Source: Gremmenia infestans
Taxonomy: Eukaryota > Ascomycota > Leotiomycetes > Helotiales > Hamatocanthoscyphaceae
Direction of reading: 5' to 3'
DNA length: 64,000 nt
Assembly (NCBI GenBank): GCA_032629725.1
Contig: JAFEVB010000026.1
Coordinates: 248,001-312,000, forward strand
Shown: in pieces, positions 46,520-57,698 of the stretch
Position numbering within the stretch: the first letter of the stretch is position 1
How the letters are laid out: every line of letters begins with the position of its first letter
The notes under the pieces: generated by a model
The model's input: only the letters and a program-made list of their open reading frames with translations
Database searches by the model: none
Told to the model about the DNA's origin: nothing
Translations under genes and position numbers: made by a program

Positions 46520-47164
46520 ATGTCTTCTCAAGATACCCCGGCTTCCCAGCCACAGCATGAGTCGACATATGTTGCTGATTCAACTCTCGCCCAAGAAGAA
46601 GGGCCAGTCGATGAGAACGCAATGAGACAAAGACTGCTGGCAATGATGCAGCACCCGGCGGTTGTGGCCCTGCTCGGACGGCTTGAGCTAAGTCCTCACC
46701 TTGCATTTGATGGAAATTCAGACCAGGAAGCGACCACGCAAGCCTCAGACACCATGCCAGACAATGGCACTGGCCTTCCCGCCGTATATTTCGTGCCCGA
46801 GGGAGAAGACCACGCAAACGGCGTATTCTTTGAACAGTTCGAGGACGCTTATCACGAGCAAGACTTCGAGGAGTTGGAGGAGGGGGAAATTTTCGAGATG
46901 AGGACTCGGCGAATCGTTTTCCCAGATGACGGGGCTGAAGAACGGGAAGCTCGACGACTGCGTGCGGGGGGAGGACTGCGACGGAATGCTCAGAAGGAGA
47001 ACAACCCGAACATCAACCACCATGCTCTATCGCCTCGTTGGTTGGTAGAGGATGTTCGTTTTGCATTGGGGGATATGACTGGCAAGTACAGAAACAGAAA
47101 AATTAATTCTCAGGTTCCTCAGGTTCCTCGGGTGCCAGGAAGAAGGGCGGAGAATTTTAGATAG
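46520..47164 (+). CDS. Hypothetical acidic protein, 214 aa
   Basis: A single exon opening with ATG at 46520. I do not recognise the family. The protein has a Gln/Glu-rich N-terminus, a short hydrophobic helix-like stretch at about residues 36-60 (MRQRLLAMMQHPAVVALLGR), an acidic middle (DFEELEEGEIFEMRTRR near 114-130), a basic patch and a C-terminal block LSPRWLVEDVRFALGDMTGK followed by a short repeat of QVP/RVP. No signal peptide or membrane segment. Evidence that it is real: a long unbroken frame with normal base composition for this genome, a plausible start, and no better frame on either strand. It sits on the same strand as pyruvate kinase, about 790 bp downstream. Confidence 0.6.
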   Translation: MSSQDTPASQPQHESTYVADSTLAQEEGPVDENAMRQRLLAMMQHPAVVALLGRLELSPHLAFDGNSDQEATTQASDTMPDNGTGLPAVYFVPEGEDHANGVFFEQFEDAYHEQDFEELEEGEIFEMRTRRIVFPDDGAEEREARRLRAGGGLRRNAQKENNPNINHHALSPRWLVEDVRFALGDMTGKYRNRKINSQVPQVPRVPGRRAENFR

Positions 47165-47951
47165 GTCTGTGAAGGGGGAGGGGATACAGGAGTGGTGGGG
47201 GCTTGGGGGGTATAAGGGTCAATGGTCAAGGGCTGAGGGTCAATGGTTAATGGTTGAGGTTTGAGGGTTGAGGGCGCAGATGCTAGATTTCATTATTGTT
47301 GCTCCTTGTTAGCTAAACTAATATTAATACACTGGAAAGAGTGCAAATTACAAAATGTGAACACAAGTAAAAGCTTCACCGCAAGATAGAGTCCCCTCAT
47401 CTCGTATACTGCGATGCCGAGGTTATTTTAACCTCGAGCAGCGTTCAGTGACCACTGTTCACTTCTGTTTCTACGTGGCACATTGCATTCTTCATGAACC
47501 CTGGCCAACTTTTTTTCTGAAAAGCAGCATTATGGCGTAATAATAGGGACCAAGCAGCTGATATATGTCTATTAAGACATTTATTCTAATAGCCGCCATT
47601 GTATCATATCAGTCTATATCCTAACTCCATATATCATATACCAGAAACATTCCTGCGCCGCCAGTCCTTTGCATAAACGTATTCTGGCAAAAACTAGACA
47701 GAAGAAAGAGCGGAAAAGACGATGGCATGGAGTTTAGGGGTACAGGAACGATCATTGGAAGAGGCAGACCAAAAGCGGGATAGGCGCGGGAAGACTATGA
47801 CCTTCGAGGGGATAATTTGGTAGCGGACTGAACTCAGTCCGAATCGCAATGCACTAGTACTTGGATATAAATGTTATGTCGAGATCTGGTCCACGACCTT
47901 GAAGCACAAAAAACATTTACAAACTCTAACTCGAGACCCAGAATAGCAGAT
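47165..47951. other. Intergenic, 0.8 kb, with G-rich degenerate repeat
   Basis: At 47215-47276 there is an imperfect array built from GGTCAATGGT, GGTTGAGG and GGGTTGAGG-like units immediately after the preceding stop codon. The rest shows nothing supportable. Confidence 0.5.
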
Positions 47952-48393
47952 ATGGCTCCTCTCACATCAAAAGCCGTGGCTTCCATTTTCAAGAACAACA
48001 CTGAAGCCATGAAATCAGAACCACTAAGCCGTCGCCTCGACCAAAACCATTATCCCAAAACGCATGGCCTTCATTGGGATATAATAGTGAGTCTGTCCTC
48101 ACTTCTATGGACTTCTTTTACTGACATGTTTCGAGACAGTACTCATCGGACTCGGCGCCATCATCTCAATCATATTTCTTGTGTACCTCATTGTCAAATG
48201 TACCGAAAAGTTAGAAGCTCGTCGGAGACGCAGAGAGCGCGAGAAGAGGAAACATGAGGCTAAGAGAATGCAAGATATTGCGCAGGCGAAGGAGAAGGCG
48301 AGGGAAAGGGCGTGGAGCGAGTCTTCAGGCTCACTTGCGGAGCTTGGTGGGATACTCAAATGCACAGAAATTGGTGGAGGTGAAGGGAAATAG
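47952..48393 (+). CDS. Small single-pass membrane protein with basic coiled tail, about 130 aa
   Basis: Exon 1 starts at ATG 47952 (MAPLTSKAVASIFKNN) and ends near 48086; exon 2 runs to the TAG at 48391-48393. Two splice solutions give nearly the same protein: GTGAGT at 48087 to GAG at 48135, or GTCTGT at 48091 to CAG at 48139. Both remove 49 bp and leave a hydrophobic segment LIGLGAIISIIFLVYLIVKC as one membrane helix at about residues 46-68. It is followed by a strongly basic, Arg/Lys/Glu-rich helix (KLEARRRRREREKRKHEAKR) and a short Gly/Ser tail. The layout suggests a single-pass protein with a cytosolic coiled tail. I do not recognise the family. An upstream ATG at 47871 would add 27 residues. 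Confidence 0.6.
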
Positions 48394-49147
48394 ATGGAGA
48401 ATTGGTGTTTGGTTTCACCCGCGAATCATGTGAAGGACATCTTACTAAGATAGTTCATCAGCGACAATCCAAAGCGAGCTCTAAAAACTTGCAATATATA
48501 TGTTGAACTCTCTATCACAACCGATCCAAGTACAGCAGTAAACTTGCAAGTCCTTTTTAGGTCAAAGAATCAGTACTTACTGGTATCGAATTGATCGACA
48601 ACTGGAAATTCGCAAGACGTAGCTTGGGTTGAATGCAGTTATAGTCATTGTCACCAGACTACTGGACGACAGTAAGTAACATGGGACTCCATATGTATGT
48701 TTCCTAGTGAGGCATAGGTTATATCAAGGCACGCATTGGTTGCAGCTTAGGAGGATGTAATATCTGAAGTACAAGCAAGCGCTAAAAGCTGGGATAGAGA
48801 TAAAAATACTACATCTCCAACTTGAAGAATTCTTCATCCTGCTATAGATACTACATGAACAGTTGGTCTTGGTGTTGTGAGGTGAAAGAGAAGTGAGTGA
48901 GGTGGGGCGGATCAACAAATCCAGCCCCGCGCTTTTGAAATGCGCGTGCTGAACAACACAGACTTTCGTCACTCCCGCCCATCTCTCTAATGCGCCATAC
49001 TGCTGCACTCGTGCAACCAAGACCCCTCCGCTTTGAATGTAGCAAAGGAGGTATACGCAGGTATTCCCACCATGCTCGCTACAAACCGAATACCTTCGAG
49101 CACCCGCCTCATAGGCTAAGCTGAGCACTACCTATTGTCTGCCCGCG
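48394..49147. other. Intergenic, 0.75 kb
   Basis: Promoter side of the alpha/beta hydrolase gene. A minus-strand frame at 48724-49128 is open for 134 codons but has no family, no conserved motif and an odd composition; I treat it as chance. Confidence 0.5.
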
Positions 49148-50580
49148 ATGCTCCCCCCTCCAACCTTAAGCTTCACTATTCCTTCAATCCAGGACGATAA
49201 AGTTCTTCAGTGTCGAGTCTACCACCCTTCTTGCCTTGCCCCGACCTCAGTATCGCAGATCATCGATTGGAAGAAGAAGGCTGCAATCGTTGCCCACCCC
49301 TACGCACCTCTCGGGGGGTGTTACGACGACCCTGTGGTCGATGCCATCGCAGCCACCATCCTCAAGCAAGGATGGGTTGTGGCAACGTTCAATTTCAGGT
49401 TGATATACGCCTATGCCCATTGCTGGACTTCTGCTAATATCTTGGTACCAGAGGCGCTGGATCGTCACAAGGACGAACGTCCTGGCAGTCGAAGCCGGAG
49501 CAGAATGACTATATTTCTGTACTAGGATTTATCGTCTACTACTTGCATCTGCTCTCCCCACCTGAGGCCCCTCCAAAGTTCACCCTGTCTGATCCTGGGC
49601 GTCACGACTTGACCCCAGTACCTTCCCAAGCCTTGCCCTCGTCAACTACGCTCCGACTAGAACAGGACAATGAGCAGGACACACGACCTCGGTTACTTCT
49701 TGCAGGCTATTCCTATGGAGCACTCATCACTTGCTCTCTACCGGCCATTTTGAGCTCAATCATTGCCCCGTTCCAGGATCCGCCACCACGCTCAGCTCAC
49801 GCCGAAATTCGACTTCGCGCCGAGCGTCTAGCAGGCCAACAGAACGAAATCATGCAGCAAAACCTAACCTCGCTCTTTCAATACAATGAACACCGACGTG
49901 GGAGGAGTTTACAAGCCAAGGATGTTCTACACAGCCCCAAGGTGCGAGGAGGCGTTCGAATGGGTGGGGACGAGGACCCTAGGAGAGCTAGCCATGAGTC
50001 CTACCGCCCTAGGAGTTCATTCACCATAGAAACACCAGAGCTCGTCAAGAAGAGTGTGGATAGAGTGCGCTCTATCACACGACACAAGAAGTTCTCGCCA
50101 AAGAGACATGATAGTCAGGGATCTTTTCCCTCGTACAAAAACAAGAAGGGCGAGTCGAGTTCTACAATCGACAAGAAAGCCAGTGATGAAGACGAGGAGG
50201 CGGCGAAGAAGAAGAAAATGATACAACCAATTCCCGGTATTACAGCCTTGAAAATGGGATATCTGCTGGTAAGCCCTCTGCAAGGTTGGGTCAACACTTT
50301 GGCAACCATGTGGAGCGCAAAATTAGCCGGAAGAGATACAATATCTGAAAACGAGATGAAACTCGCGATTGATCCGACTCTGGCTCTTTTCGGCGACAGC
50401 GATGTCTTTGTCAGTGTCAAGAGACTGCATGCTTGGGCTGAAAAGCTTGCGAGTGCTGGCAAAGGTGGGCGCCGCCAATTTAGGTATAGAGAAGTTGCCA
50501 ACGCAGGGCACTTCTGGCATGACCATGAAGCTGTGAAGATTTTGCAAGATGAGATCAAGTTTTTTGTGTCCACGTTATGA
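49148..50580 (+). CDS. Alpha/beta hydrolase (dienelactone-hydrolase-like) with a large insertion
   Basis: The model is join(49148..49398, 49452..50580), 459 residues. The 53-bp intron (GTTGAT to CAG) joins ATFNFRGAGSSQGRTSW, which is the conserved strand-loop of this family. Further signatures are AAIVAHPYAPLGGCYDD near residues 40-58, the nucleophile elbow LLLAGYSYGALIT with GYSYG, ALFGDSDVFV (acid residue) and NAGHFWHDHEA (catalytic His). Between the nucleophile and the acid lies an insertion of about 180 residues rich in Arg, Lys, Ser and Glu (HRRGRSLQAKDVLHS to DEDEEAAKKKKM) that looks disordered. The fold predicts a serine esterase or thioesterase, probably cytosolic; substrate unknown. 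The intact triad suggests an active enzyme. Confidence 0.85.
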
Positions 50581-51441
50581 GTTAGATGCTACAAGAACAA
50601 TAGAAACATCAAATGCTAATCCGCACATCTGCTCCCTTGCTTGCCTTGCCTTGCCCCTCCATCTGCGGGGTACGTGGGTCTGATCGCCTACATAAACTAT
50701 TCTGACGTCAATCTAGATCTTCTTATTACTTACAAAATATAAATACCTTTCTTGGGTACTGTACTGTACTCTACTGCACCTTCACTTCACCCACACCGTA
50801 GCGCAGCGCGTCCAAAGTGCATGTATTCATTCACTCACTCACTAAACACAACTACTCGCGCTCTTTCACCCTGACTACTTTCTCACACCTACCTTACCTT
50901 TCACAACTCTCATCAATGTCTAGAAATGCAATACATGAATGCTTCTCGGCCGGCTCCTTTTCAGTCGGATACTACTCGGTTCAAAGGACCGTAAAAAACA
51001 TATAAAAAAAACCTCCCCATCTTGAAGGTCTTGGTGCATGTGCAAGAAAGAGTGTGAGTAAAGAAACAAACTATCGTATATCGTATATACTATCTGGTGC
51101 TATTAACGTTCTATATGCTCCGTAAAGGCAGAAAAGTTCGATCGAAACTCGGGACCATACTCGTAATAGATAGATAGATGAGAATAAACTGCCAGATTAA
51201 CTATACTATTCAAAAAGCTATAAAACAAATCCAAATCCCCGTTATGCTAACTTAGCCCTACAGCAGAAGCCTCTCAATAACTAACTAACCCAAAGAAATG
51301 CCGTCCATAATTTCATCATCATCATCATCCCGTACGTATCATGCTTTTTATCAATCGCTCATTGTTCCAAGAAATGCCGATGCCGATAAATACCCACGTC
51401 TAATAACTCCAAGGCATAATGCATGCAAAAAAATACATCAA
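50581..51441. other. Intergenic, 0.86 kb, convergent 3' flanks
   Basis: Between the 3' ends of the hydrolase and the Ral2-like gene. It holds a GTACTGTACTGTACT tract (50756-50770), CTTGCCTTGCC duplications at about 50638-50655 and a TATCGTATAT-type short repeat near 51073-51090. No gene seen. Confidence 0.5.
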
Positions 51442-54400
51442 TCAACCAGATCCGCCCGCTCCAATGCCGAGCCCCACTCGAGGCTGCTGCGGCACGCTTC
51501 CACCTCTTTCTCGAAGCCTTCTTCCTTCCATCAAGCCCCTCAATCCTCTCTTTTGAAGCCCAATCACCGCACTGACATCTCCTTTCCAAATTTCTCTAGG
51601 ACCGCCGTTTCTGCCACCTGCGTCAGACGCACTCATGCTTCCGCAAAAATCGGAACCAGAAATATCACTCGCCACGCTTGACGATGCACTCAAATCATCT
51701 TCATCGTCTGACTGCCTGCCACTTGCGACCCCTCCCACTGTGGTATTTATTCGAAGTGCTTGGCTTCTGGATGTCAGATCTGCACCGAGCGACCCGAGCT
51801 GTAAGATTGGCGGGCCATCATTCGGAGCGCCGCCTGGTATATCTGCGAAGTCTGTAGATAGCCAATTCTCTCCCAGAGCCGACGTACTTGTCGATCTCCC
51901 GCCACCAGCAGCCATGGCTGAAGCGTTGAAGACCGCGGCGGCATTTCTAGAGTCCAACACTCCATGGAGACGCTCCACTACAGCCTCGAGAAGACCATCG
52001 ATCTTGTAGGGGCGGGCAAGCTGGAGAAGCGAGCAGAGAATTTGTGGTGTACACAGTGGGGATGAAGAGATTGGTAGTGAAGAAGTGTATAAAAAATGGA
52101 GTAAGGATTGCAAAGTTAGATGAGTATGTGGTAGGTAAAGCGTTCGAGGTCGGGAGGCTGGGGCGAGAGAGTTTGAGTTGGGAGGGAGAGACAGTGTCGA
52201 TGGATCGACAGACCCCGATTGAAGACTAGACGACGTTGTAGAAGGTGACGTGGTATTGTTGAGTGTCGAGGAGGACGACATACTCGAAGACTGTGCCCCG
52301 ATACTAGGAGTGATAGTTACACTGCTATTTCTGCTTGGATTGTTTCGAAAGACGCCTTCAGGCCGAATGGTTGTAGCGTCGTTGCCGTCTTGTGTTGCAG
52401 CCCCCTCACGGAGAAGCTGCACAAAGTAAGGACCCCATCTCCTAGCAACCAATCGAGAGTTTACAGGAATTCGTTCTCCTCCAACGCAAAGGATATCCAT
52501 GTCAGCAAGCTCTCTCAAGCTAAGTGCAGCCTGACCAAGATCTTCAGCAGCTTTTGAAAGCGTTCTTCCGCCGGCGGTCCAGCCAGCTTTCGTGCTTAGA
52601 TTCAGCGACGGAGCCGTGAAGGGTGAGCTAGCAGATACGAAGCCAGACATTGGCGTCGTCTTCCGTGGATTATCATAAAGTCCAAACGCTTCCAGCTCAA
52701 CCATGCATACGTTGGAAAAATTTATTCGGCGGTGGTTGTAATCCTCAACCAAGCTGCGTTTTCGATTTCCAAGGATAACAAACGTATTCCGCCGATTCCA
52801 GAGGACACCTCTATTCCAACTTCCTTGGCTGAAGACACTTCCGCCCGCATCAATACGGCTCCAAGTCAAGGTCCGCAAGTCCAACGCCCACAATGCATAT
52901 TCTTGTTTCGATGAAGTAAGGTACGTGCCACTGACAACAAAATTTGTGTCGATGACTCCGCCATTAGGGAATCGTAAGCCGGGGGGTGAGAAGGTGCCCT
53001 GCATTGGCTTTTCCGTCAATGTTCCATCGGAGGATCGTATTTGCAACTCCAACTTGACGTCCAAGAAATTGTAGTTGGAGTATATCAGCATCGACGAACC
53101 AGGCTCCTTCGTGTCCTGACTGATTCCTCCATGTTCCGGCCTTAAAGGCGAGGTCTTCCCCAAACGAGTAGAAGCGCTGGTGGGTAGAGGAGCCACAACA
53201 CTGCGATAGGCTCCGCAACTCTTTCCTAATTGCTGTGTGCTTGTCCATTTTAGGCTCCGGAGATTGAAAACACTGATCTGCTCAATGTAATGATTTGCGC
53301 TATCCTGCCCTCCAACAACCACCATCTCCGCACCTCCACTTCCATCAATGTTAACACCGATTGTGCCCGAATTGGGGTTTGATCCTGGAAGGTTGTGTTG
53401 GAGCGCAGACGAAGGGGCGTTGGCAGAGGAAAAGGTTGCTGAAGAGGGAGAATTGTCGCGCAGTGCGCGTAGCGGCCTTGCGGTGTCTCCTGCGTAGGGA
53501 TAAAGGACCAGGTCCTTGTAGGTGCATCATATATGTAGATATCTGACATTACAACCACTTCTGGTTGAGCGTCTTGGGGACTATGCGACGAAACCACCGA
53601 TTGGCCCTGGTTTTGGCCTTGTGTTGGAGCAGGCGACATGCCGCCATAGCACACGAGCTTCGTATCACCCAAAGGACAAACGCTGTGAAAGTACCTCGGA
53701 GGAGGTACATCACCAGCGGCGTCAACTTTTGTCCAATGCCGCCGTATTAAATTTAGCTCATACAAGTCCGAGGTTAGAGACGGGCGTGTCCTTGATAATA
53801 TTCTGCCTCCAAATACGTAAAGTTTATCTCCAAGTATCGTAGTTGTTGCTCCTACAAGAGGGTGAGGTTCTCTTCCAGTTGTCCGGTGTACATTGCACAT
53901 CAGACCAGATAGATGTGTAGATGAAGAAGACCCGGGTGTTCCCATTGTTGCACCTCCTACAGTCCGTGATGGCTGTGCTGGGGATGGTCCTGCAGATGGC
54001 GGTCCATTGCTTCTCGGTGTCATAATGTCCCTTGGGTCATCCTCTCCCTCCTGTCTGCCAGAGCCTGCAATATTAGTCTGGCTACTACTCATGTTGGACC
54101 CAGACTTGAAATTATTGGCGTACATCGGTGGTCCTGAAGTCGATGAGTCCATGGTGCTGGTGCGGCTCCCACTCGCGGCTGATCGAGACATCGAGGCAAA
54201 TAGTTGGGGGGTGTCTGGAGGGGAGAATGGGTTCACTATGCGCTGTTCAAGAGGAGGGGGTGCTGGTAAGGGCTTTTCGCGGTTGATATTGCTTGTGTTA
54301 CGTTCATGCTTCTGTTTGAGAGTTCCTTGAGACCTTTCGAAAGCACCGAAGGCCGTATCTGGAGACGCCGCTGTTGATGCTTCGCCAGCCTGGATATTCG

Positions 54401-54578
54401 AGGGTCTGCGTCCGCCAGATACAGATCCCCACTTCCTGATCCCCCTCCGTACGCCTGCGAGGAAGTCGCCTCTGTCGGGAGAGTGACGAAAGTCGTCTTC
54501 AGCCGCCGAGGAGTCTGAGGAGTTGAGAAATTTGGACTCGAATGAGCCTTCTGGCCGCAGTGTCAGTTTGTCTGCCAT
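51442..54578 (-). CDS. ral2: Kelch/BTB protein, Ras-activator Ral2 homologue, with an apparent frameshift
   Basis: Two overlapping frames make one protein of about 1045 residues: 54578 down to about 53445, then about 53442 down to 51442. N-terminal ~200 residues are Ser/Pro-rich. Kelch repeats follow (VGATTTILGDKLYVFGGRIL, RYFHSVCPLGDTKLVCYGGM, YAHCATILP, then MVVVGGQDSANHYIEQISVF and VLWNRRNTFVILGN). A BTB-like part comes next, split by a Ser/Thr/Asn-rich insertion: DILCVGGERIPVNSRLVARR and, after it, LYLPHTHLTLQSLLHFLYTS and CSLLQLARPYKIDGLLEAVV. This order matches Ral2, which in fission yeast is needed for Ras1 activation. The frame changes at 53441-53450, inside a conserved stretch, and no GT-AG intron can explain it. 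One missing base would account for it, so it is either a sequencing/assembly error or a real inactivating indel. The start ATG at 54578 (MADKLTLRPEG) is the first in frame. Confidence 0.85.
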
Positions 54579-56339
54579 GAACAATCATTGCCAGAGAAGA
54601 ACAACTCGGGGACACAGGTTTGGTCTTGAAGACATTGCCAGCAGCCAGCAAAACTTCAAATATGGAGGCTTGCGGATCAATGGAGAACAACAGGCTTACT
54701 TTGTAATATCTCTTGTCGGAACCCACAATGATGCCCGGTGATCAGCTGGAGCGAGTCTTATTCCGTAATGAAATCCCCGTTTTCTGGGAAGTGAAGGCCA
54801 CAGCCGTCCAGGGTAGAGGAGGGGACAAGGCTTGAAGTAAGTTCCGCACAGACGCGCTCTGGCTTCCGCTCAAATCAAAATTTCGGAAGCGCTTGTTTTA
54901 CCCCTACTTTGCGTGCCAATTGCCTGCAACCGAGGACAAACAGACTGCAGACTAGACTATAAAAAGCTATAACACAGCTGTTGTATTGGTCGCCTCGTTT
55001 AGGTATATTGCTCTATTTCGTACGTCGAAGGCTGTATGGTCGTGGTCGTACGCGTTCAAATTTCCCAAAGCGGCTTCAGCCTCCTTTATCAAATGTGCCA
55101 AAGAACGTTCGTTTCCAACAAGTCCAAGAGGCAGCTCAATACAAAAGACTCGATACTCTCCTATTCCTGTGGCGGTCGTATCTTGCGTGGATGTGTCCGG
55201 AGTATGCCACCTAAAACTACTTCCGGCTTTACGGTATCGACCGGACTTGTCTTCAAAGCCCACAAGCAGTGACCTACTCGGGAGTAGATAAGAGGTAAAG
55301 ATGGTTCTGCCCGAGATGGAAATGGTTCCACGAAGTTCCCTGGGCCCGTTGATCTATTTCAGCTCCTTCTTCACACGGGTTTATCTCAGTCTGGCTTCTC
55401 GAAATGTTTTCCGGTGCTGTTGTTTCCTAACTGTACACTGTACTGTACACCAGTAGCCTCGATTTCACTGCCTTGTCCTTCCTTCTTTGGCTCGTGCAAG
55501 CTCAAGCGTAGGATAGGCGACTTTCCCGCTGTCAGGGACTGGTCTCTCGAGTCTTGATGGGGTTGGTGGCAGACAGCTCGCCTGGCTTGGCGACGCTCGC
55601 TCGGACGTTCAAAGCGTGAGCTGATCCCGGAACCACGTGTTAACAAACTAGCTTGAATGTGGGATAGCTTATTAGATATTGCGAGTCGAGGGTTAAGTTG
55701 AAGCCATCCAGAACTCAGCAAGCACAACGGAGACTGTTTTTGTGATGTTGCTCCGTATGTGTCGTCTGCCTTTGCATCATATATATTGCTAATTTTGGAA
55801 GGATTTGTAGCTGGCCTATAGCGTAAACTTCTCGGGCTTGTGCCTATTTTTGTTGATCCCGCATATTTTGCGCGAACCGCGTAAAGCTATCAACTAAGGG
55901 TTGAAAGTAATAACGCATTAGGTAATCTGCACAAGATTGTATAATATTTCGCCTCAAATTGGTAACTACTGGGCTGGGTACTAGAAAGAGGTATGTATAC
56001 AAGTACTCGCACTTTTGAATGTTACAAGCATTTCCAGTTGCCTTACTATGCCATAATTTGTCGTTTGACTTAAAACTTTCTGTCATTTTGATCTATTATT
56101 TTCATTAGGATCGTGACCGAAGATATTTTGAACAGGTACTAGAAACCCAAATTACCATATGCAAGACGTGTAGAGAGGAGTTTTTTTATTAGATTTGCTT
56201 TATAAGTTAGCCTCCCTGCATATTTCCCAACATACTGTGCCCTCAAATCACAGTTTGTCATGCTTCGGCCTCATAATACATCATAATCCTATGTGACCCT
56301 GAATTGCTCTTATCCTACCATCATGCAAAATCCGGTGAT
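54579..56339. other. Intergenic, 1.8 kb
   Basis: Between the Ral2-like and peroxiredoxin genes, both on the minus strand. Contains a TGTACACTGTACTGTACA palindromic tract (55432-55449) and a possible orphan exon on the minus strand (54967-55349, listed separately). ORFs at 55386-55727 and 55844-56086 are unsupported. Confidence 0.45.
54967..55349 (-). other. Orphan open stretch: possible terminal exon or gene remnant
   Basis: About 127 codons open on the minus strand to a TAG, with protein-like composition (for example YRVFCIELPLGLVGNERSL and AHLIKEAEAALGNLNAYDHD). There is no in-frame ATG anywhere in it, so it cannot be a complete gene. An AATAG just upstream could be a splice acceptor, but I found no convincing 5' exon. 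Confidence 0.25.
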
Positions 56340-57364
56340 TTAGAGGGAAGCAGAAGTCTGATCCTTTGGCAGAGGGGTGAAACGGAGATATGGCTTGACA
56401 ATTCGGAATTGAGGGAACAAGGTCTTGGCCTCTTCGTTCTTGACGCTAGGGTGAACAATCACATCATCACCGGGGATCCAGTTGATGGGTGTTGTAATGC
56501 GGTGCTTGTCGCCAGTCTGAAGGGAGTCGACAACACGGAGGACTTCGGCGGTGTTACGGCCGGTGGAAGCTGGGTATGAAAGGATGAGACGAATAGTCTT
56601 CTTGGGGTCGATTATGAAGACAGAACGGATGGTGAAAGCAATTCCCTTTGCATCGACGTTCGTGGTATCCTGGTGGTCAAGCCTTCACTTTGTTAGACCG
56701 GAAAAATGATTCTTTGCAGAGTATATGCTCACATGTCATAGGCGTAAGCAACCTTGCGCTCCTTGTCTCCAATGATGGGGAAAGAAAGCTTGCTGCCTGA
56801 GATCTCATCAATATCCGCGATCCATCCTCCGTGAGATTCGACGGTGTTGGCAGAAAGACCGATCAACTTAACACCGCGCTTGGTGAACTCAGGCTCGAGC
56901 TTTGCGAAAGCACCGAGCTCGGTGGTGCAGACTGGAGTGTAATCTTCAGGGTGGGAGAAGAGGACTACCCATTTGTCGCCAATGAATTCATGGAAGTCGA
57001 TGGGGCCAGTGGTGGTTTCGGCCTTGAAGTTTGGGGCAATGGAGCCGAGGCGGAGACTGAGTGCGAAAATGTCAGCTAAATATAGTTCGGCTGGGGAAAG
57101 AGAATTGCGCAATGAAAGGATGAATCCACGTCGGTGCTACACAAAGACAGCGCAGTGTGGCAACTGGTTTGGTGCTTCATTTGAAACATTACATTGCATT
57201 TCACGATCTTTTTTGACGGGTAAAAAGGGCACACTCTCTGCGCAAAGGCGTGTGTGGTGGCTGTTTTTCCAACGCCCGCCACCATGACAACAGTAGCGGG
57301 GTAATTGGAGGGGTACTGAGAGAAATGGCTATACTTACGGCGCAGGTCTTGGGTCGCTAGACAT
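56340..57364 (-). CDS. 1-Cys peroxiredoxin (Prx6-type)
   Basis: The model is complement(join(56340..56682, 56733..57056, 57339..57364)), 230 residues. The first intron is 282 bp (GTAAGT to CAG), and the first exon encodes only MSSDPRPA plus two bases. The second intron is 50 bp (GTGAGC to AAG) and restores YAYDMLDHQDTTNVDAKG. The peroxidatic cysteine is Cys52 in FSHPEDYTPVCTTELG; the partner Arg is expected in the IRSVFIIDPKKTIRLIL region. The long C-terminal arm (INWIPGDDVIVHPSVKNEEA) is typical of the Prx6/1-Cys group. The enzyme reduces hydrogen and lipid peroxides using glutathione or thioredoxin. Unlike yeast mitochondrial Prx1 there is no leader, so a cytosolic location is likely. It is divergent from the MFS transporter gene. 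Confidence 0.95.
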
Positions 57365-57660
57365 TTTGAAAGATTTATGTATGGAACGGTAGGTGGTCTT
57401 GTGCGGATATGAAAAGGCAGATTGAATTGTTGTTTTTGCTGTGCCGTTGGTGTAAGACGGAAGAAGAATGAATGGAGGGGTTGCTGTTCTCTTATCCTTC
57501 TACCGTACCGTCAAAACTCATCGTGGGAGAAATTGCGTGCTCAGCCTTGTCCATTTTTCGAAGGATGGCTAGCACGCAACAAGTCTAGCATAAGGTCTGA
57601 CAACCTTCTCATTGGTCAAGGGTGCGCCACCACTAAGAGAAGAAAAAGATGCTTCTCTAT

Positions 57661-57698
57661 AGGGACATAGGGACAAAGGGACAAAGGGACAAAGAGGG
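57661..57698 (+). repeat. (GGGACAAA)n tandem repeat, G-quadruplex-capable
   Basis: Four GGG runs separated by five-base spacers (ACATA, then ACAAA twice), then further GGG runs. The spacing fits a canonical three-tetrad G-quadruplex on the plus strand. It lies about 300 bp upstream of the peroxiredoxin start. Confidence 0.85.

Noticed and set aside
48724..49128. 134-codon minus-strand frame in the hydrolase promoter
   Set aside because: No family, Cys/Tyr-rich odd composition, and no start context; likely chance.
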